Shown here piece after piece: positions 1 through 9,911 of a stretch of DNA of 64,000 nucleotides. Position 1 is the stretch's first letter. Each line of letters begins with the position of its first letter. The notes beneath the pieces are model-generated. The model saw nothing but the letters and a program-made list of their open reading frames with translations. It searched no databases and was not told the DNA's origin. The stretch lies in the NCBI GenBank assembly GCA_963965975.1, contig OZ014421.1, forward strand, positions 3,213,001-3,277,000, written 5' to 3'. The stretch is from Xestospongia bergquistia. Its lineage: Eukaryota > Porifera > Demospongiae > Haplosclerida > Petrosiidae. The translations under genes and the position numbers were made by a program.

Positions 1-110
1 TATACATGATGATAGAGAGTCCCTCGAATTACTTCCACTTACAACAAAGTCCCCTACTCCAAGACATTTACCCTCAAACTAGATGACACAGATAATGAAG
101 AAGATCTTTT

Positions 111-187
111 TGTCTTTGTCTTCCTCTATTGTTTATTATACAATGTACATACAATAGGTAAAACAAGTGTTAAAATTACTCATAATG
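111..187 (+). repeat. Dispersed repeat of about 77 bp, copy 1
   Basis: This stretch recurs in the same orientation at 3498-3573 with a few substitutions and a small length difference. The shared core includes ACAATGTACATACAATAGG and ends with ATTACTCATAATG. The inner part around TTATACAATGTACATACAA is partly self-complementary. It may be a small non-autonomous element or an old duplication. No flanking target duplication was identified. Confidence 0.6.
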
Positions 188-398
188 GTTAGTATAAGAT
201 GAATTGCTCTCTTGTTTTCTTGTCATAGGAGAGCCCATCCTTTCAACTCGTTTATAACCCATATCATCTCATGTACAAGGATGTTCTGGAATGTTTGCAA
301 ATTGTACTTTCAACCAAGAACAAATCAACTTTGTGTTTGATGCTCAAGATTGTATGCATCAAATTCTATTGGTTAGTTTGATATTAGCCTTGTCATTT

Positions 399-485
399 AT
401 CCATCCATCCATTCATTCATTCGTCCATTCATCTATTCATCCATCCATTCATTCATTTGCCATTTATCCATTCATCCATCCATTA
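399..485 (+). repeat. CATC/CATT tetranucleotide microsatellite
   Basis: About 20 imperfect units of CATC or CATT run through this stretch. Shorter runs of the same motif occur near 3451-3470, 3830 and 6737-6755, so the motif is common in this flank. It produces spurious open frames rich in His, Pro, Ser and Ile. Confidence 0.85.
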
Positions 486-1584
486 CAGCACTTATAAAAA
501 GCAATGATTATTACCATGCTACAACATCAACAAAGCAAATAATGGTTACTTCTACCTCACACTGTCCGGCACGTTGCCACTTAATTCAGTCTCCCTTTTG
601 ACCTCTCTTTAATAGATACACTCAACAGGATCCTGTAGCTCACCCTTTTCTCCTCCTCCATTCCTCTCACCAAAGAAGCATAAACACAAAAGAAGTATCT
701 CCTTGTAAACAACACCAAGATCCTCACTCTTAGTCCCATTAATGTAGCAACATGAGGAGCGCGAGCAATAGTACTGGCAGCTGATAGTAACTATGACACT
801 CTTTGAAGTAACACAAGTAGTAGTTTTACTTTCTCTATTCCTGTTATACCAAGTTTAATGGAGGATTTCTTTTAGTTGGTTATAAGAGTGCTGCCTCTTC
901 ATGTGGAGGTCTACTTACATAACAGGTTTGTCCTCACATATACTATGAATGTTTGACTCTTTCTTTCTCTTTAGATGTTCTAGTAATATTACAATGAATG
1001 ATAGTCTACTATTGCTTTGTAATAATGTCATTAATAGTAATAGGAGAAGTATGTCAAAGAACAAATCAGGTATATGTGACTGTCCACGCAAAAAGGGACC
1101 TAGTGGCTCATTTCATGGAATCGTTTTTTTATTCATGAATTCATTGTCTGTGCTATTTCCTACATTTGAGTGCTTATTTCGTCCGAATTGCAGTTATCGT
1201 TGCTAAGTTACACACCTTCGTTATTATTGAATTAAAATTCTTTGAAAATGCATTTTTTAATTTGCATACATTTCCCGTATACTTCCGTTTTATTACGTGA
1301 CGTCACTTTATTAGCGGTAGGCGTGGCCACGCAACTACTAAACTACTAAACACGTGTCCAGAAGAGTTCCCCTTTTTTTAGTTTTATAGGAGTTACTCGT
1401 TGTCTAGATCGTTTACTAATGTTGTAAAGGAATGACTAAAGATATATGAAGGTAATTTGAAGTATTAAAAATCTTCGAAAGGCAGTATGACTTACTGGTT
1501 TGTGTTATAGATAAGTGTGTTATTTTGTCTCTTTGTGTTTCAGGTAAGTGTTGTTATAGATTGAAAGTAGCGATTTGCCTAGCT

Positions 1585-1690
1585 CAGGAAGTGCATACTT
1601 CAATGTGAAATTAATACATTTAGGGTCTAGTGTTTGGGGTGTAGGGTCTAGGGTATAGCATTCATTTCTCGTTGAAGTATGTACTTCCTG
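1585..1690. repeat. 21-bp inverted repeat with a 64-bp spacer
   Basis: The arms at 1585-1605 and 1670-1690 are complementary with two mismatches. Each contains the GAAGT..ACTTC pattern, which is itself partly self-complementary. The spacer holds GGGTCTAG motifs. The structure lies just downstream of the minus-strand gene at 1785-2979. It could be the ends of a very small foldback element or part of that gene's 3' region; I cannot decide which. Confidence 0.5.
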
Positions 1691-1784
1691 TGCTGGACAA
1701 AGCCACTGCCTTGTAGATTAGGTTTGTGTTGTTTATGTATTGTTACAAGTGGAATAGTTTGCAATATGTCTGAGAAAAGGGGTC

Positions 1785-2979
1785 TTATAGCATCTGAGAT
1801 CTTTGTGGACGAGGTAGAGATGGTAAAGGACATGTGGCATCTTTTGATTCCTCATCAGGACAGAAGTGTCGGAGTTGGTCATACAGATACCATTGTCTTT
1901 CTCTGTCAAGACCTCTAGGAATTATGATATCCGGTAGTTCATTTGGATTTGGTTGCCAGTTGTGGTCTTTAAGGATACTTAGCTCTTTCTTCTCTGTGTC
2001 CGACCATGTACTAACGAATAGGGTACCTGTTGAATGATTTTCTTTGATAGTTTGTTTTTGTAAAATGACATACCATTACTGAATCTGAAGTTGTGATATG
2101 ACTTGATCTGTTGAACTTTATTAAATTTAGGTATTAAAAACTTCTGCCAGTCGAATGTGTGGACGATTGTTGTTCCATCTTGCATTCCCACTAACTGATG
2201 GTAATTAAGTTCTGATGACTGTTCCACCACTTCAGCAATATCAGCAAGCTTGCCCACTACAGTTCTACGGTACCTCTGTTTCAGCATTCCAAAACACCAG
2301 TCAGGGGCAAACTTGGTATGTCCAACTGGGAGAAATGACAATGTTACAGTCTCATTCAGGCCAACCAGAACTCTCCACATCAGGTACTATAATGTTAATA
2401 CTAACAATAATAATTATATATCATCATAAGTTACTTGTTCTGAAATTACTGATTGTTGGGTTTACCTGTATGACAACATTGTTCTTATTCTGGCCGACGC
2501 AATTGTCAGCATGAAGATGAAGTTGCTGCTCTCCTAGACTATGGTGTTGAAGGTAGTGGTGGAGGAGACTGACTACCACATTGGAACCTTTGCCTGTGAT
2601 AGGTAAGTATCAATAGTTTATAGTATACATAATGCTTACCTGCAACAGATGCCTCATCAATGAGGTAGTTTACCTGGCGAGGAATGGACTCACAGTGTAT
2701 ACCAAATATGGCACACTTCCGTGGCGTTTTAAAGTACATTGGCCCAGGTTGCCATGGATCACTCGGATAATGTACCTACATGAGGTTCAGTCAACAAAAA
2801 ACTGTCATCGTTGTATCTAACCTGTTGGGCAAAGTCAAAGCTGTGATGAGCTATAATGGGGCCACTGAGAGGTAGAGGAGATGAACCAACTTCAGGAGGA
2901 TTAAAGATGTCGTTCTCAGTATACTTCTTGTGAACAATGTCATAACTCTCCTTACAGACTTTACGATAATATTCTCGTT
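1785..2979 (-). CDS. DUF7869-like protein, multi-exon, 5' end not found
   Basis: I recognise this as the family annotated DUF7869 in many invertebrates; its function is unknown and a transposon origin is often suspected. The exons on the minus strand are 2979-2822, 2775-2640, 2593-2466, 2386-2074 and 2026-1785 (stop TAA at 1787-1785). The introns are 46, 46, 79 and 47 nt, all GT..AG, and the phases agree at every junction, giving about 324 codons. Visible motifs, in order, are HSFDFAQQ, HYPSD.WQPGPMYFKTPRKC, IPRQVNYLIDEA, HLHADNCVGQNKNN, GHTKFAPDWCFG, LVGMQDGT and ERQWYLYDQLRHFCP near the C terminus. No internal stop or frameshift was seen. The most upstream exon I can support starts after an AG at 2980, inside a codon, so one or more 5' exons are missing or were not recognised. 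The gene may be functional or a recent pseudogene. The family assignment is from memory; the splice coherence is read directly from the sequence. Confidence 0.75.
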
Positions 2980-4146
2980 CTGTTTTGATGAATGAATAGA
3001 TGGATAAAGGAGTGTAACAATAGATGACAAATGAATGACAGAGTAATGGACATATCATTGAAGTCAATGGACGGATGAGTAGATAGACTAATGTAAAGAC
3101 AGGTGAACATATGGATTCACAAACAGATAAATAGATTTACTAATGAATGTTTTATTAATGAGTGCTTTGTTAATGATTGTTCTGTTCTCTTTTTATAGTG
3201 GTTTTTGTTAAATGATCTACTTGATACTCATGTGTGTAGTCCTTTGTTGCTCCCTGAGTCTTGTTCTGATAAGTGGGTAGAGGGAGTTATGGGAAATCAA
3301 AGTGAAAATATTCAAACTGGGGAGCGATTTGCTCCCTAACAATAGAATGTCCATCAAACTGGTAAAAACATATCACAACACAACATTGGAGACTAAGAAA
3401 TATGAAAAGTAATTATTATATTTGTGCATGTTTTTAGCAATTTTCTACCTATCCATCAATCCATCCATTTATTATTTACTTCCTCTTTTTGTCTTTCTGT
3501 CTTTGTCTTCCTCTATTGTTGTTATACAATGTACATACAATAGGTAAAACAGGTCTTAAAATTACTCATAATGCTTTAGATGCCTTTGCCATTAATAGCT
3601 GTATGGATGTTTTATGTAATACATGATGCACATTAGATGGAGGTGAAGAGGCTATTTTTTATATCAAGCATAAACCAAACTGGATGGACCAGTTATTAAT
3701 ACTTATATTACAGGATGTTTTAGTTATTATGTCAAGTTGAAGGAGGATTTAATGTACATGGCAATGATTAACATTCATGACATTCGCAACAATATGTATC
3801 ACTCTATTAATCTGTACGTTCACTCTAGTGATCCATCCATTTATAGGTATGGTACTCATATCTGCCAGTCTTTTTTCACCCATGGAGACTGTCCTTTCTC
3901 CTTTACCCATTCTTCTCCCTCCTCCAATTCTCTCTGATTCCCCAACCCTTGAAGAATCAATACTGGTCACCATACCAGCTTGTCTATCAGCTATGAATGA
4001 TGCTGGGTCTCCTACTATTTTTATCACAACTGGTCCCCCCACCTGCTACCTACACAACTGATGTGTTCTCTCTATCATGCTCTCTTTTCTCTTAAGTCTA
4101 CTTTAACAGAAATGAAATTAGTATATTTGATATCTGTATCTCTTAG
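2980..4146. other. Spacer without a supported gene
   Basis: Upstream exons of the minus-strand DUF7869-like gene should lie here or further right, and upstream exons of the plus-strand HECT fragment should also lie here, but I recognised neither. The stretch contains copy 2 of the 77-bp dispersed repeat and short CATC runs. The region 3749-4061 is open on both strands, but its composition gives no family signal. Confidence 0.45.
3498..3573 (+). repeat. Dispersed repeat of about 77 bp, copy 2
   Basis: This is a same-orientation match to 111-187. Flanking sequence is not shared beyond the core on the right, so it looks like a discrete unit and not part of a long segmental duplication. Confidence 0.6.
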
Positions 4147-5488
4147 TCAAGGAAGGATCAGGCTATCCTTATATCTGTAAAGGGGTTTACCATTACCTTT
4201 GTGGCAAGGAGCTAAACGAAATCACTATTGACTATACTATTATACCTGATTATGACATCAATCTGTTAGTAAGCAAGGTAAATAAGTCATGATGACTATG
4301 TTATAGGTACTTCTAATTTAAGAGTGTATTCAGCTTAGATTTACTGAACTAACCTGAACTTATGTTAAAAGAAGAATGACAGTACTATTCCCACAATAAA
4401 ACTTTATAATTTGTTTACAATTTTCCTACTTATTAGCAGTTAGAGACACTTTTCCTATCTCTGTTATTTATAGACTTGTTAATTGTTGTCTTAGATGATA
4501 GATGCTATCAGCAACGAGCAGATCCAAGTCCAATCCATGGATGCAATAGAAGTACTGTCCTACTGTGGGTTCAACAAGAGTCCCACAACATTGACACTTG
4601 AAGATCGTTCTACCTTAGTCCATAGTATCACAATGTACTATACAATACTTCGATCAAAAGCTGAGCTTGATCAACTATTGAATGGTCTATAAACTCTTGG
4701 TGTGGCAGATGCCATGATGTCTCACCCGAATAGTCTAGAACCCCTCTTCACTGCTCCTTCATACTCTACTGAATTGACTCCAGGTATTGATTGAATAGAA
4801 AAGTCGATAGTGCATATACTTTGTGATAATGGTTTGCTCTTTTATTTCTAATAGTGAGTATCAAGTCACTGTTTTAAAACCGAGTTCACTACTCTGAGAA
4901 TTCAAGTCATAGAAAGGAGAAAGACATGTCAACGTACATACTTTTTGGTGACTATTTAAAGGATTGCAAAAGTAAGTAGTTTAGTCATCCTATTTATTAA
5001 AAATAAAACAACAACCTTGTATTGTATTCATTTGCCAATGTCAATACTTTCTGGTGATGGGGTTGGCCTTGTGGTTTATAGCTCACTAAGTAATTACATA
5101 ATTGAGGTAGCTTTCAGCCTCTATTGTTTTAGTGGTTTCTTTGATATCATTTCATTAGTCACTTAATGTATACATTCACTAAAATTAGTTATAAAATTTG
5201 CATACACCGTTTAGATACTTTCAATATACTTTTACATTCCTTACAGGTGGGAGTAATGAAGTTTCCTTAAAGGACATTCTGTGTTTCTTTACTGGTTCAT
5301 CAGCTGTGCCTCCATTTGGGTTTGATATAGATCCAACCCTGTCATTCAGTCACAATGCAGTTTATCCAACAGCCTCTACATGTACTTTCTCACTCACTCT
5401 ACATACATGATACTACAATGACTATAATCAATTTAAGCTCAAAATGGATCAGGCCTTTACTTGTCATGGTGGGTTTGGTGTAGTTTGA
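4147..5488 (+). pseudogene. HECT E3 ligase-like (G2E3-type) C-terminal fragment, broken
   Basis: Four exons fit together: 4147-4277, 4495-4783, 4855-4971 and 5247-5488, with GT..AG introns and matching phases. The translation resembles the C-terminal half of G2E3-type HECT proteins, which transfer ubiquitin to substrates. Exon 2 carries the YCGFNKSPTTLTLEDRS and ELDQLL motifs, and exon 3 carries HFGDYL-like sequence (FGDYLKDC). Exon 4 holds the HECT C-lobe pattern SLKDILCFFTGSSAVPPFGF, then PTASTCTFSLTL, ending in GGFGVV and a stop at 5486-5488. The C-lobe PTASTC carries the Cys expected at the catalytic position. Three in-frame stops break it: TAA at 4690-4692, TAA at 4875-4877 and TGA at 5408-5410. 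In the inverted copy at 6788-7270 the equivalent codon is CAA in all three places. The N-terminal HECT lobe was not found. The fragment is therefore a pseudogene, or a gene whose stops are assembly or allelic variants. The family call is from memory of the motif order. Confidence 0.7.
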
Positions 5489-5689
5489 TTAATGTTACAT
5501 TCAATATATATTTATGTTCTTGATAGTTTATCTTATGCTCATTGTATTCATTTTATGTTGATTTTATTTTATGTTTTTTGATAGTATTGTCTCTCTAATG
5601 CTTGTATACTTCTGATAATTTTTGGTAATTTTTTTTTATTTTACATTCAATCTGTTTATATTTTGGAAGGGATTCATATTTTTAAAAAA

Positions 5690-6515
5690 GGGGAAAATGT
5701 TTCTGTAACTGTTTGTGGTGTTTCCATCCTAGCTTGAGCCATTCTGAGAACCCATAGCTGATGTGGTGTTTGGTTGTGTGCTGTGCATAGAGGATGATTA
5801 TACCATGCCTCATTAAACATGTCCACTTGAGATTGTATAATTGGTAGATAAACAAAGTTGAGGGCACATATATCAACTTCACTAACTGAATCTAATAGAC
5901 CTACTTCTTCCAGTGAATAGAACAGGAAGTAATAGAATCTAATGCAACCTTCTCTCCATAAACGTTCTATTCTTTGGTTGTGGACACTTCAACCACAGAT
6001 GAAACTTCCTCTCTCCAGACCTCTCTTGGAATGCTCAAGCATGAAGTGTCCAACTAGAACATTTTCTCCTCCACACTCCGCTATATCCATCTATTCCTTT
6101 ATGTATTACTAATAGCCGCCTCATAACTTTGTGATATCCATCAATCTGCCAACATTATATTGATGACAATGAAAAGTTCTATGTAGCCTAGTTTCAAATC
6201 CCAAGGGGTCAACACAATGAATAGACTCTTTTACTCTTTCTCTTTGCAATATCTCACCATTAACTTTAAGCAGGGTCTGTATTGATCGTATACCACAAGC
6301 AGGTAAGCGTGTTACAATCTCGTTAACCAGGTCATGCAAATGTTAATTAGTTATTTCACTGAATCAATTACATTCAATTCCAAACTCTGTTAGTCTTCTT
6401 TGAATCGTATGTGTAGAGCAACCTGTCAGTGCTGCAATCTAAGTTTATTTAAATCCAAGAATCTAACTTAATCCTCACATATGTCTAAAGATGGTCGACC
6501 ATGGCCTCTCACACC
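5690..6515 (-). pseudogene. Integrase-core-domain (rve-like) gene relic
   Basis: Conceptual translation of the minus strand in several frames gives the order seen in the animal family annotated 'integrase core domain': an HTH-like stretch ending GCSTHTIQRRLTEFG, a segment with GEILQRERVKESIHCVDP, a collapsed stretch near 6121-6150, then GGENVLVGHFMLEHSKRG, SVHNQRIERLWRE and a C-terminal part ending near HNQTPHQLWVL. Many stops and at least one frameshift are present. The central part of the catalytic core, around the family's usual WHIDGNHKL motif and the following 40 or so residues, is deleted or unreadable. The gene cannot make an active enzyme. It sits between the two inverted HECT copies, so it may mark the element involved in that rearrangement, which is inference. 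The family call rests on the DHGGENV-like, RIERLW and HN.TP.QLW motifs. Confidence 0.7.
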
Positions 6516-6787
6516 CAAAGTAATCACCTTCATTGCTAGTCAGTAGTTAATTGAACAATAAGTTGGTGGACTACTCCAGTTATAGGAGTGAAGTCCCAGC
6601 GATTAGGAACCAGCAGTTCTAGGTGTATACATATAAATGGTCAGCTCCTTTATAAGAGCCTTCTTAGTGCATATATATCTCGAGGAATAGATTCTCTTAA
6701 ATTATCTCTATTCCTTCTCAAATTTGTCTATGCTTTCAATCCATCCATCCATCCTTATCAAGCTGCAGCATACACAGATAACACAGC

Positions 6788-7270
6788 TTGAGTTTAAATT
6801 GATTATAGTCATTGTAGTATTGTGTTGGTAGAGTAAGTGAGAAAGTGAAAAGTACATGTAGTGGCTGTTTGGATACAAGGTTGCTGGATTACTTACTTTT
6901 GCAATCCTCTAAATAGTCACCAAAATGTGTGTACGTTGACATGTCTTTCTCCTTTCTATGACTTGATTTCTCAGGGTAGTGAACTCGGTTTTGAAACAGT
7001 GACTTGATACTCACTATTAGAAATAAAAGAGCAAACACATTACCACAAAGTACATGTACTATTGACTTTTCTATTCAATCAATACCTGGAGTCAATTCAG
7101 TAGGGGGTGTGAAGGAGCAGTGATTTCATACTATTCTGATGAGACTTCATGGCATCTGTCATACCAAGAGTTTGAAGTCTGTTCAATAGTTGATCAAGCT
7201 TACCTTTTTTATCAAAGCATTGTATACTTTGAGTTAAGGACTGCCATAGACTTGTTAAAGGCTTTATGCT
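6788..7270 (-). pseudogene. Inverted, shortened copy of the HECT fragment
   Basis: The minus strand matches 4600-5460. The exon-3 equivalent (7013-6897, 117 nt, the same length as its partner) is open and reads SIKSLFQNRVHYPEKS and on to FGDYLEDC. The exon-2 equivalent starts at about 7270 and has its donor at 7085; it keeps the LDQLLNRLQTLG motif but then shifts frame. The exon-4 remnant (6881-6788) keeps only the segment around SLTLPTQYYNDYNQFKLK. Most of the last intron and the first 120 or so bases of exon 4, including the PPFGF motif, are missing, so it is non-functional. It retains CAA where the plus-strand copy has stop codons, so the two copies decayed independently after duplication. 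The array begins within about 80 bp of its right end. Confidence 0.65.
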
Positions 7271-7462
7271 TGATGATTAGGCTGTAAGTCTGTTGTAATC
7301 ATGCCAGTTAGGATGATGTCATTTTTCTCAAGTCAATTGGTTACTAGCATCACATCAAACATATCTCACTAGTCTTTTCTCTGTAATATATAGACTTTAG
7401 TAACCAGTATATTTAGCACAATGTAGCAAGTCTGAATAAAATTAGTCGAGTGTATTTAGTAC

Positions 7463-7904
7463 TAGCCTCGTACCCAGACTTTCGCGGTAGAAAAGAAAGC
7501 CTGGTCATTACTGCTTGCGCATGCACGTAATTATTGACATCATAATGACACATTTTAAATTAAATGACGAATTGATGGGTTGGGTTTATATTGATGACGT
7601 TTTATTCACTACACGAGTTTAAGCACGAGTTTGTCAGTTTAGCAGAGATTTAGTGGAAGCCGAAAGAGCAACAAATTTGTTCAGTGCTGTTGGGATGTGA
7701 AATAATTGGGGTTCGTGAATAACTGCTTTACTTGATGTTATTGTTTCTAGACATGATATGATAGTCTCTCTTCATATATTTTTATGAAGTGCAAACTTCG
7801 AATTGTGTCTCTAGAGAAATCTGTTGCAGACCTAGAGGAATTCAAGCAGTTGGTTCAAGACCTAGCTTGTAATCCATCATGAGGATTTTGAAACACAAAC
7901 TCTC
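7463..7904 (+). mobile_element. Divergent MITE left end joined to unique sequence
   Basis: From 7463 about 88 bp match the left half of the array MITE, from its first base (TAGCCTCGTACCC) to the ATTATTGACATCA region, with the left flank ATTTAGTAC as in all other copies. Instead of the right TIR, about 350 bp of non-array sequence follows, and the array resumes at about 7904 with GCAAGTCTGAATAATATT. The unique part includes the small open frame at 7784-7882. It may be the remnant of a longer parent element of which the 143-bp MITE is an internal-deletion derivative, or a chance junction. No right TIR was found near 7904. Confidence 0.5.
7784..7882 (+). CDS. Small open frame, 32 codons, unknown
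   Basis: ATG at 7784 opens a frame with a heptad-like, charged composition (MKCKLRIVSLEKSVADLEEF at the start), ending in TGA at 7880-7882. It resembles a short coiled-coil segment and occurs once in the window, in the unique stretch inside the array's left end. No family is recognised. It could be a first exon or N-terminal piece of a lost gene, or chance. No splice donor that extends it convincingly was found. Confidence 0.25.
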   Translation: MKCKLRIVSLEKSVADLEEFKQLVQDLACNPS

Positions 7905-9112
7905 GCAAGTCTGAATAATATTAGTGAAGTGTTTTTAAAAGCCTATTTCCCGCCATTGTGTCTGCTTTCTACTATTGCGTCGAACTTTACTTCCTCAGGA
8001 CTGTTTAGCAAGACAGAAAAGGGAGCTGGATTCCATGCAAATCATTTGACAGTCTTCTCTGCAGTAAATCCAGGCAATAATGTCCCTCGCTACAGCCCAA
8101 GGGAAAATAAATACGGTCAGAGTATCAATACTTCATGTGTGTTAGTATATCTAGCTTGACTTTCAATTCAATGAGCTTTAGCCCTTAGTTTTAGTGCATT
8201 TGTTACCTTAACTAAGACTGTAATAAGTCATTTTAAAGCATCTCACCTGTCCTTCTCTCTATAATGTAAAGACAGTAGTAACAAACACGATCAGAGAAGC
8301 AGTACTCCATGTGCTGTAGTATATCTAGCATGACTTTTAAATTCAGTGAGCTTTAGCCCTTAGTTTTAGTGTATTTGTTATCTTAACTAAGCTTATCGTA
8401 AGTCTTTTTGAAATATAATATCTCACTAGTCCGTAATATAAAGACTTCAGTAACCGGTATATTTTGTACAATATATATAGCGAGTCTCAATAAAATTAGT
8501 CGAGCGTTTTTATTTAGTACAAACCTTTTTACCCCCATAGTGTTTACTTTTGTATGAGTATGACTTTGTAATGGTTAATACTGGAAAACTTAGGACATTA
8601 CTTCTGCAGAGCCATTTAGCAAGAGAGAAGAAGGAACTGGATTCCATTTTGCCAAGTCATTTAACAGTGTTCTGCACTAAATAACGTTCCTCGCTACAGC
8701 CCTAAGGCAAATAAATACAATCAGAATATCATTACTTCATGTGCGTTAGTATATCCACCTTGACTTTAAGTTGAATTAGCTTTAGCCCTTAGTTTTAGTG
8801 CATTTGTAGTATCAGCTTGTAATGGTTTGTACTAGAAATCTTAGACAGCATTACTTCCTTTTAGCAAGCAATGAGTCACGACTTTATTTCTGCAGGGCTT
8901 TTAGCAAGACAGAAGAAGGAACTGGATTTCATTCAACCAAATTATTTGACAGTGTTGTTTGCAGTAAATCTGAGACAATATATGTTCCTCACTACAGGAT
9001 TTAATACAGCATTTGACAGTGTTCTCTGCAGTAAATCCGAGACAATAATGTTCCTCGCTACAACCCAAAGGCAAATAAATAGTGTAAATACTTCATGTGC
9101 ATTAGTATATCT

Positions 9113-9227
9113 ACCTTCACTTTAAATTCAATGAGCTTTAGCCCTATCTACCTTGACCTTAAATTCAATGAGCTTTAGCCTTATCTACCTTGACTTTAAA
9201 TTCAATGAGCTTTAGCACTTAGTTTAG
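9113..9227 (+). repeat. 37-bp tandem repeat, about 3 copies
   Basis: Units of the type TTGACTTTAAATTCAATGAG + CTTTAGCCCTATCTACC (37 bp) are repeated here. The unit is a normal part of the array module that has expanded locally by replication slippage or unequal exchange. Comparable clusters occur at 17774-17880, 22626-22732, 37625-37720, 44312-44520, 44960-45240 and 57787-57870. Confidence 0.75.
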
Positions 9228-9768
9228 TGCTTTCGTAGTATCAGCTTGTAATAGTTTGTGCTAGACAGCATTACTTTGTTTTAGCAAGCAATGAATCATG
9301 ACATCATTTAGCAAGACAGAAGAAGGAACTGGATTTCATTCAGCCAAATCATTTGATAGTGTTCTCTGCAGTAATTCCAAGACAAAAATGTTTCTCGCTA
9401 CAGCCCAAGGGTAATTAAATACAGTCAAGTGTCAATACTTCATGTGCTTTAGTATGGATCAAAACAGAAGAAGCAACTGTATTCCATGCAGGGAAGTCAT
9501 TTGACAGTGTTCTCTGCAGTAATTCCAAGACAATGAAATTCCTCGTTACAACCAAAGGGAAAAACAGTAGTAACAAATACAGTCAGAGAAGCAGTACTCC
9601 ATGTGCTGTAGTATATCTAACATGACTTTTAAATTCAGTGAGCTTTAGCCCTTAGTTTTACTGTGTTTGTTGTCTTAACTAACCTATCGTAAATCTTTTT
9701 GAAATTTAGTAACCGGTATATTTTGTAGCAAGTCTCAATAAAATTGGACGAGAGTTTTTATTTAGTAC

Positions 9769-9911
9769 TAGCCTCGTACACAGACTTTTGCGATAGAAAA
9801 GAAACCCTCGTCATTACTGCTTCTGCTTTCGCGTAATTATTGACATCACATTGACACCCAAACAGTAGTTACCAGGCTCTTTTCTATTGCGAGAGCTTGG
9901 CTACAAGGCTA
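9769..9911 (+). mobile_element. MITE, first complete copy in the array
   Basis: The copy is 143 bp, from TAGCCTCGTAC to ACAAGGCTA, flanked on the left by TTTAGTAC and on the right by ATTTAGTAC. It is the leftmost copy with both TIRs. Confidence 0.8.

Larger units (their letters stand above)
1..1584. other. Gene-poor left flank
   Basis: No convincing gene was seen in this stretch on either strand. It is AT-rich, with a tetranucleotide repeat at 399-485 and one copy of a dispersed repeat of about 77 bp at 111-187. The open frame at 949-1206 has no recognisable motif, and the frame at 291-497 is only the translated tetranucleotide repeat. Around 1290-1345 the sequence becomes richer in CG, including the 10-bp palindrome GTGACGTCAC at 1297-1306. 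A promoter is possible there, but I cannot assign it to a gene. Confidence 0.5.

Noticed and set aside
1297-1306. CRE-like palindrome GTGACGTCAC as a promoter element
   Set aside because: A 10-bp match alone, with no gene start assigned next to it, is not enough to call a regulatory site.
1619-1660. GGGTCTAG and TTTAGGGTC motifs as telomere-like repeat
   Set aside because: Only a few irregular copies; no TTAGGG tandem run.
1679-2514. Plus-strand open frames overlapping the DUF7869-like gene
   Set aside because: They are antisense to exons whose minus-strand translation is coherent and recognisable.
3749-4061. Overlapping open frames on both strands (97 and 94 codons)
   Set aside because: No family motif, and no splice signals linking them to the neighbouring HECT or DUF7869-like exons.
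4690-5410. Alternative genetic code with TAA or TGA read as Gln, suggested by CAA in the inverted copy at the three stop positions
   Set aside because: Other relics here have stops in place of other residues (Tyr in the piggyBac, probably Arg in the integrase), and TAA ends the intact gene at 1785. Independent decay is simpler.
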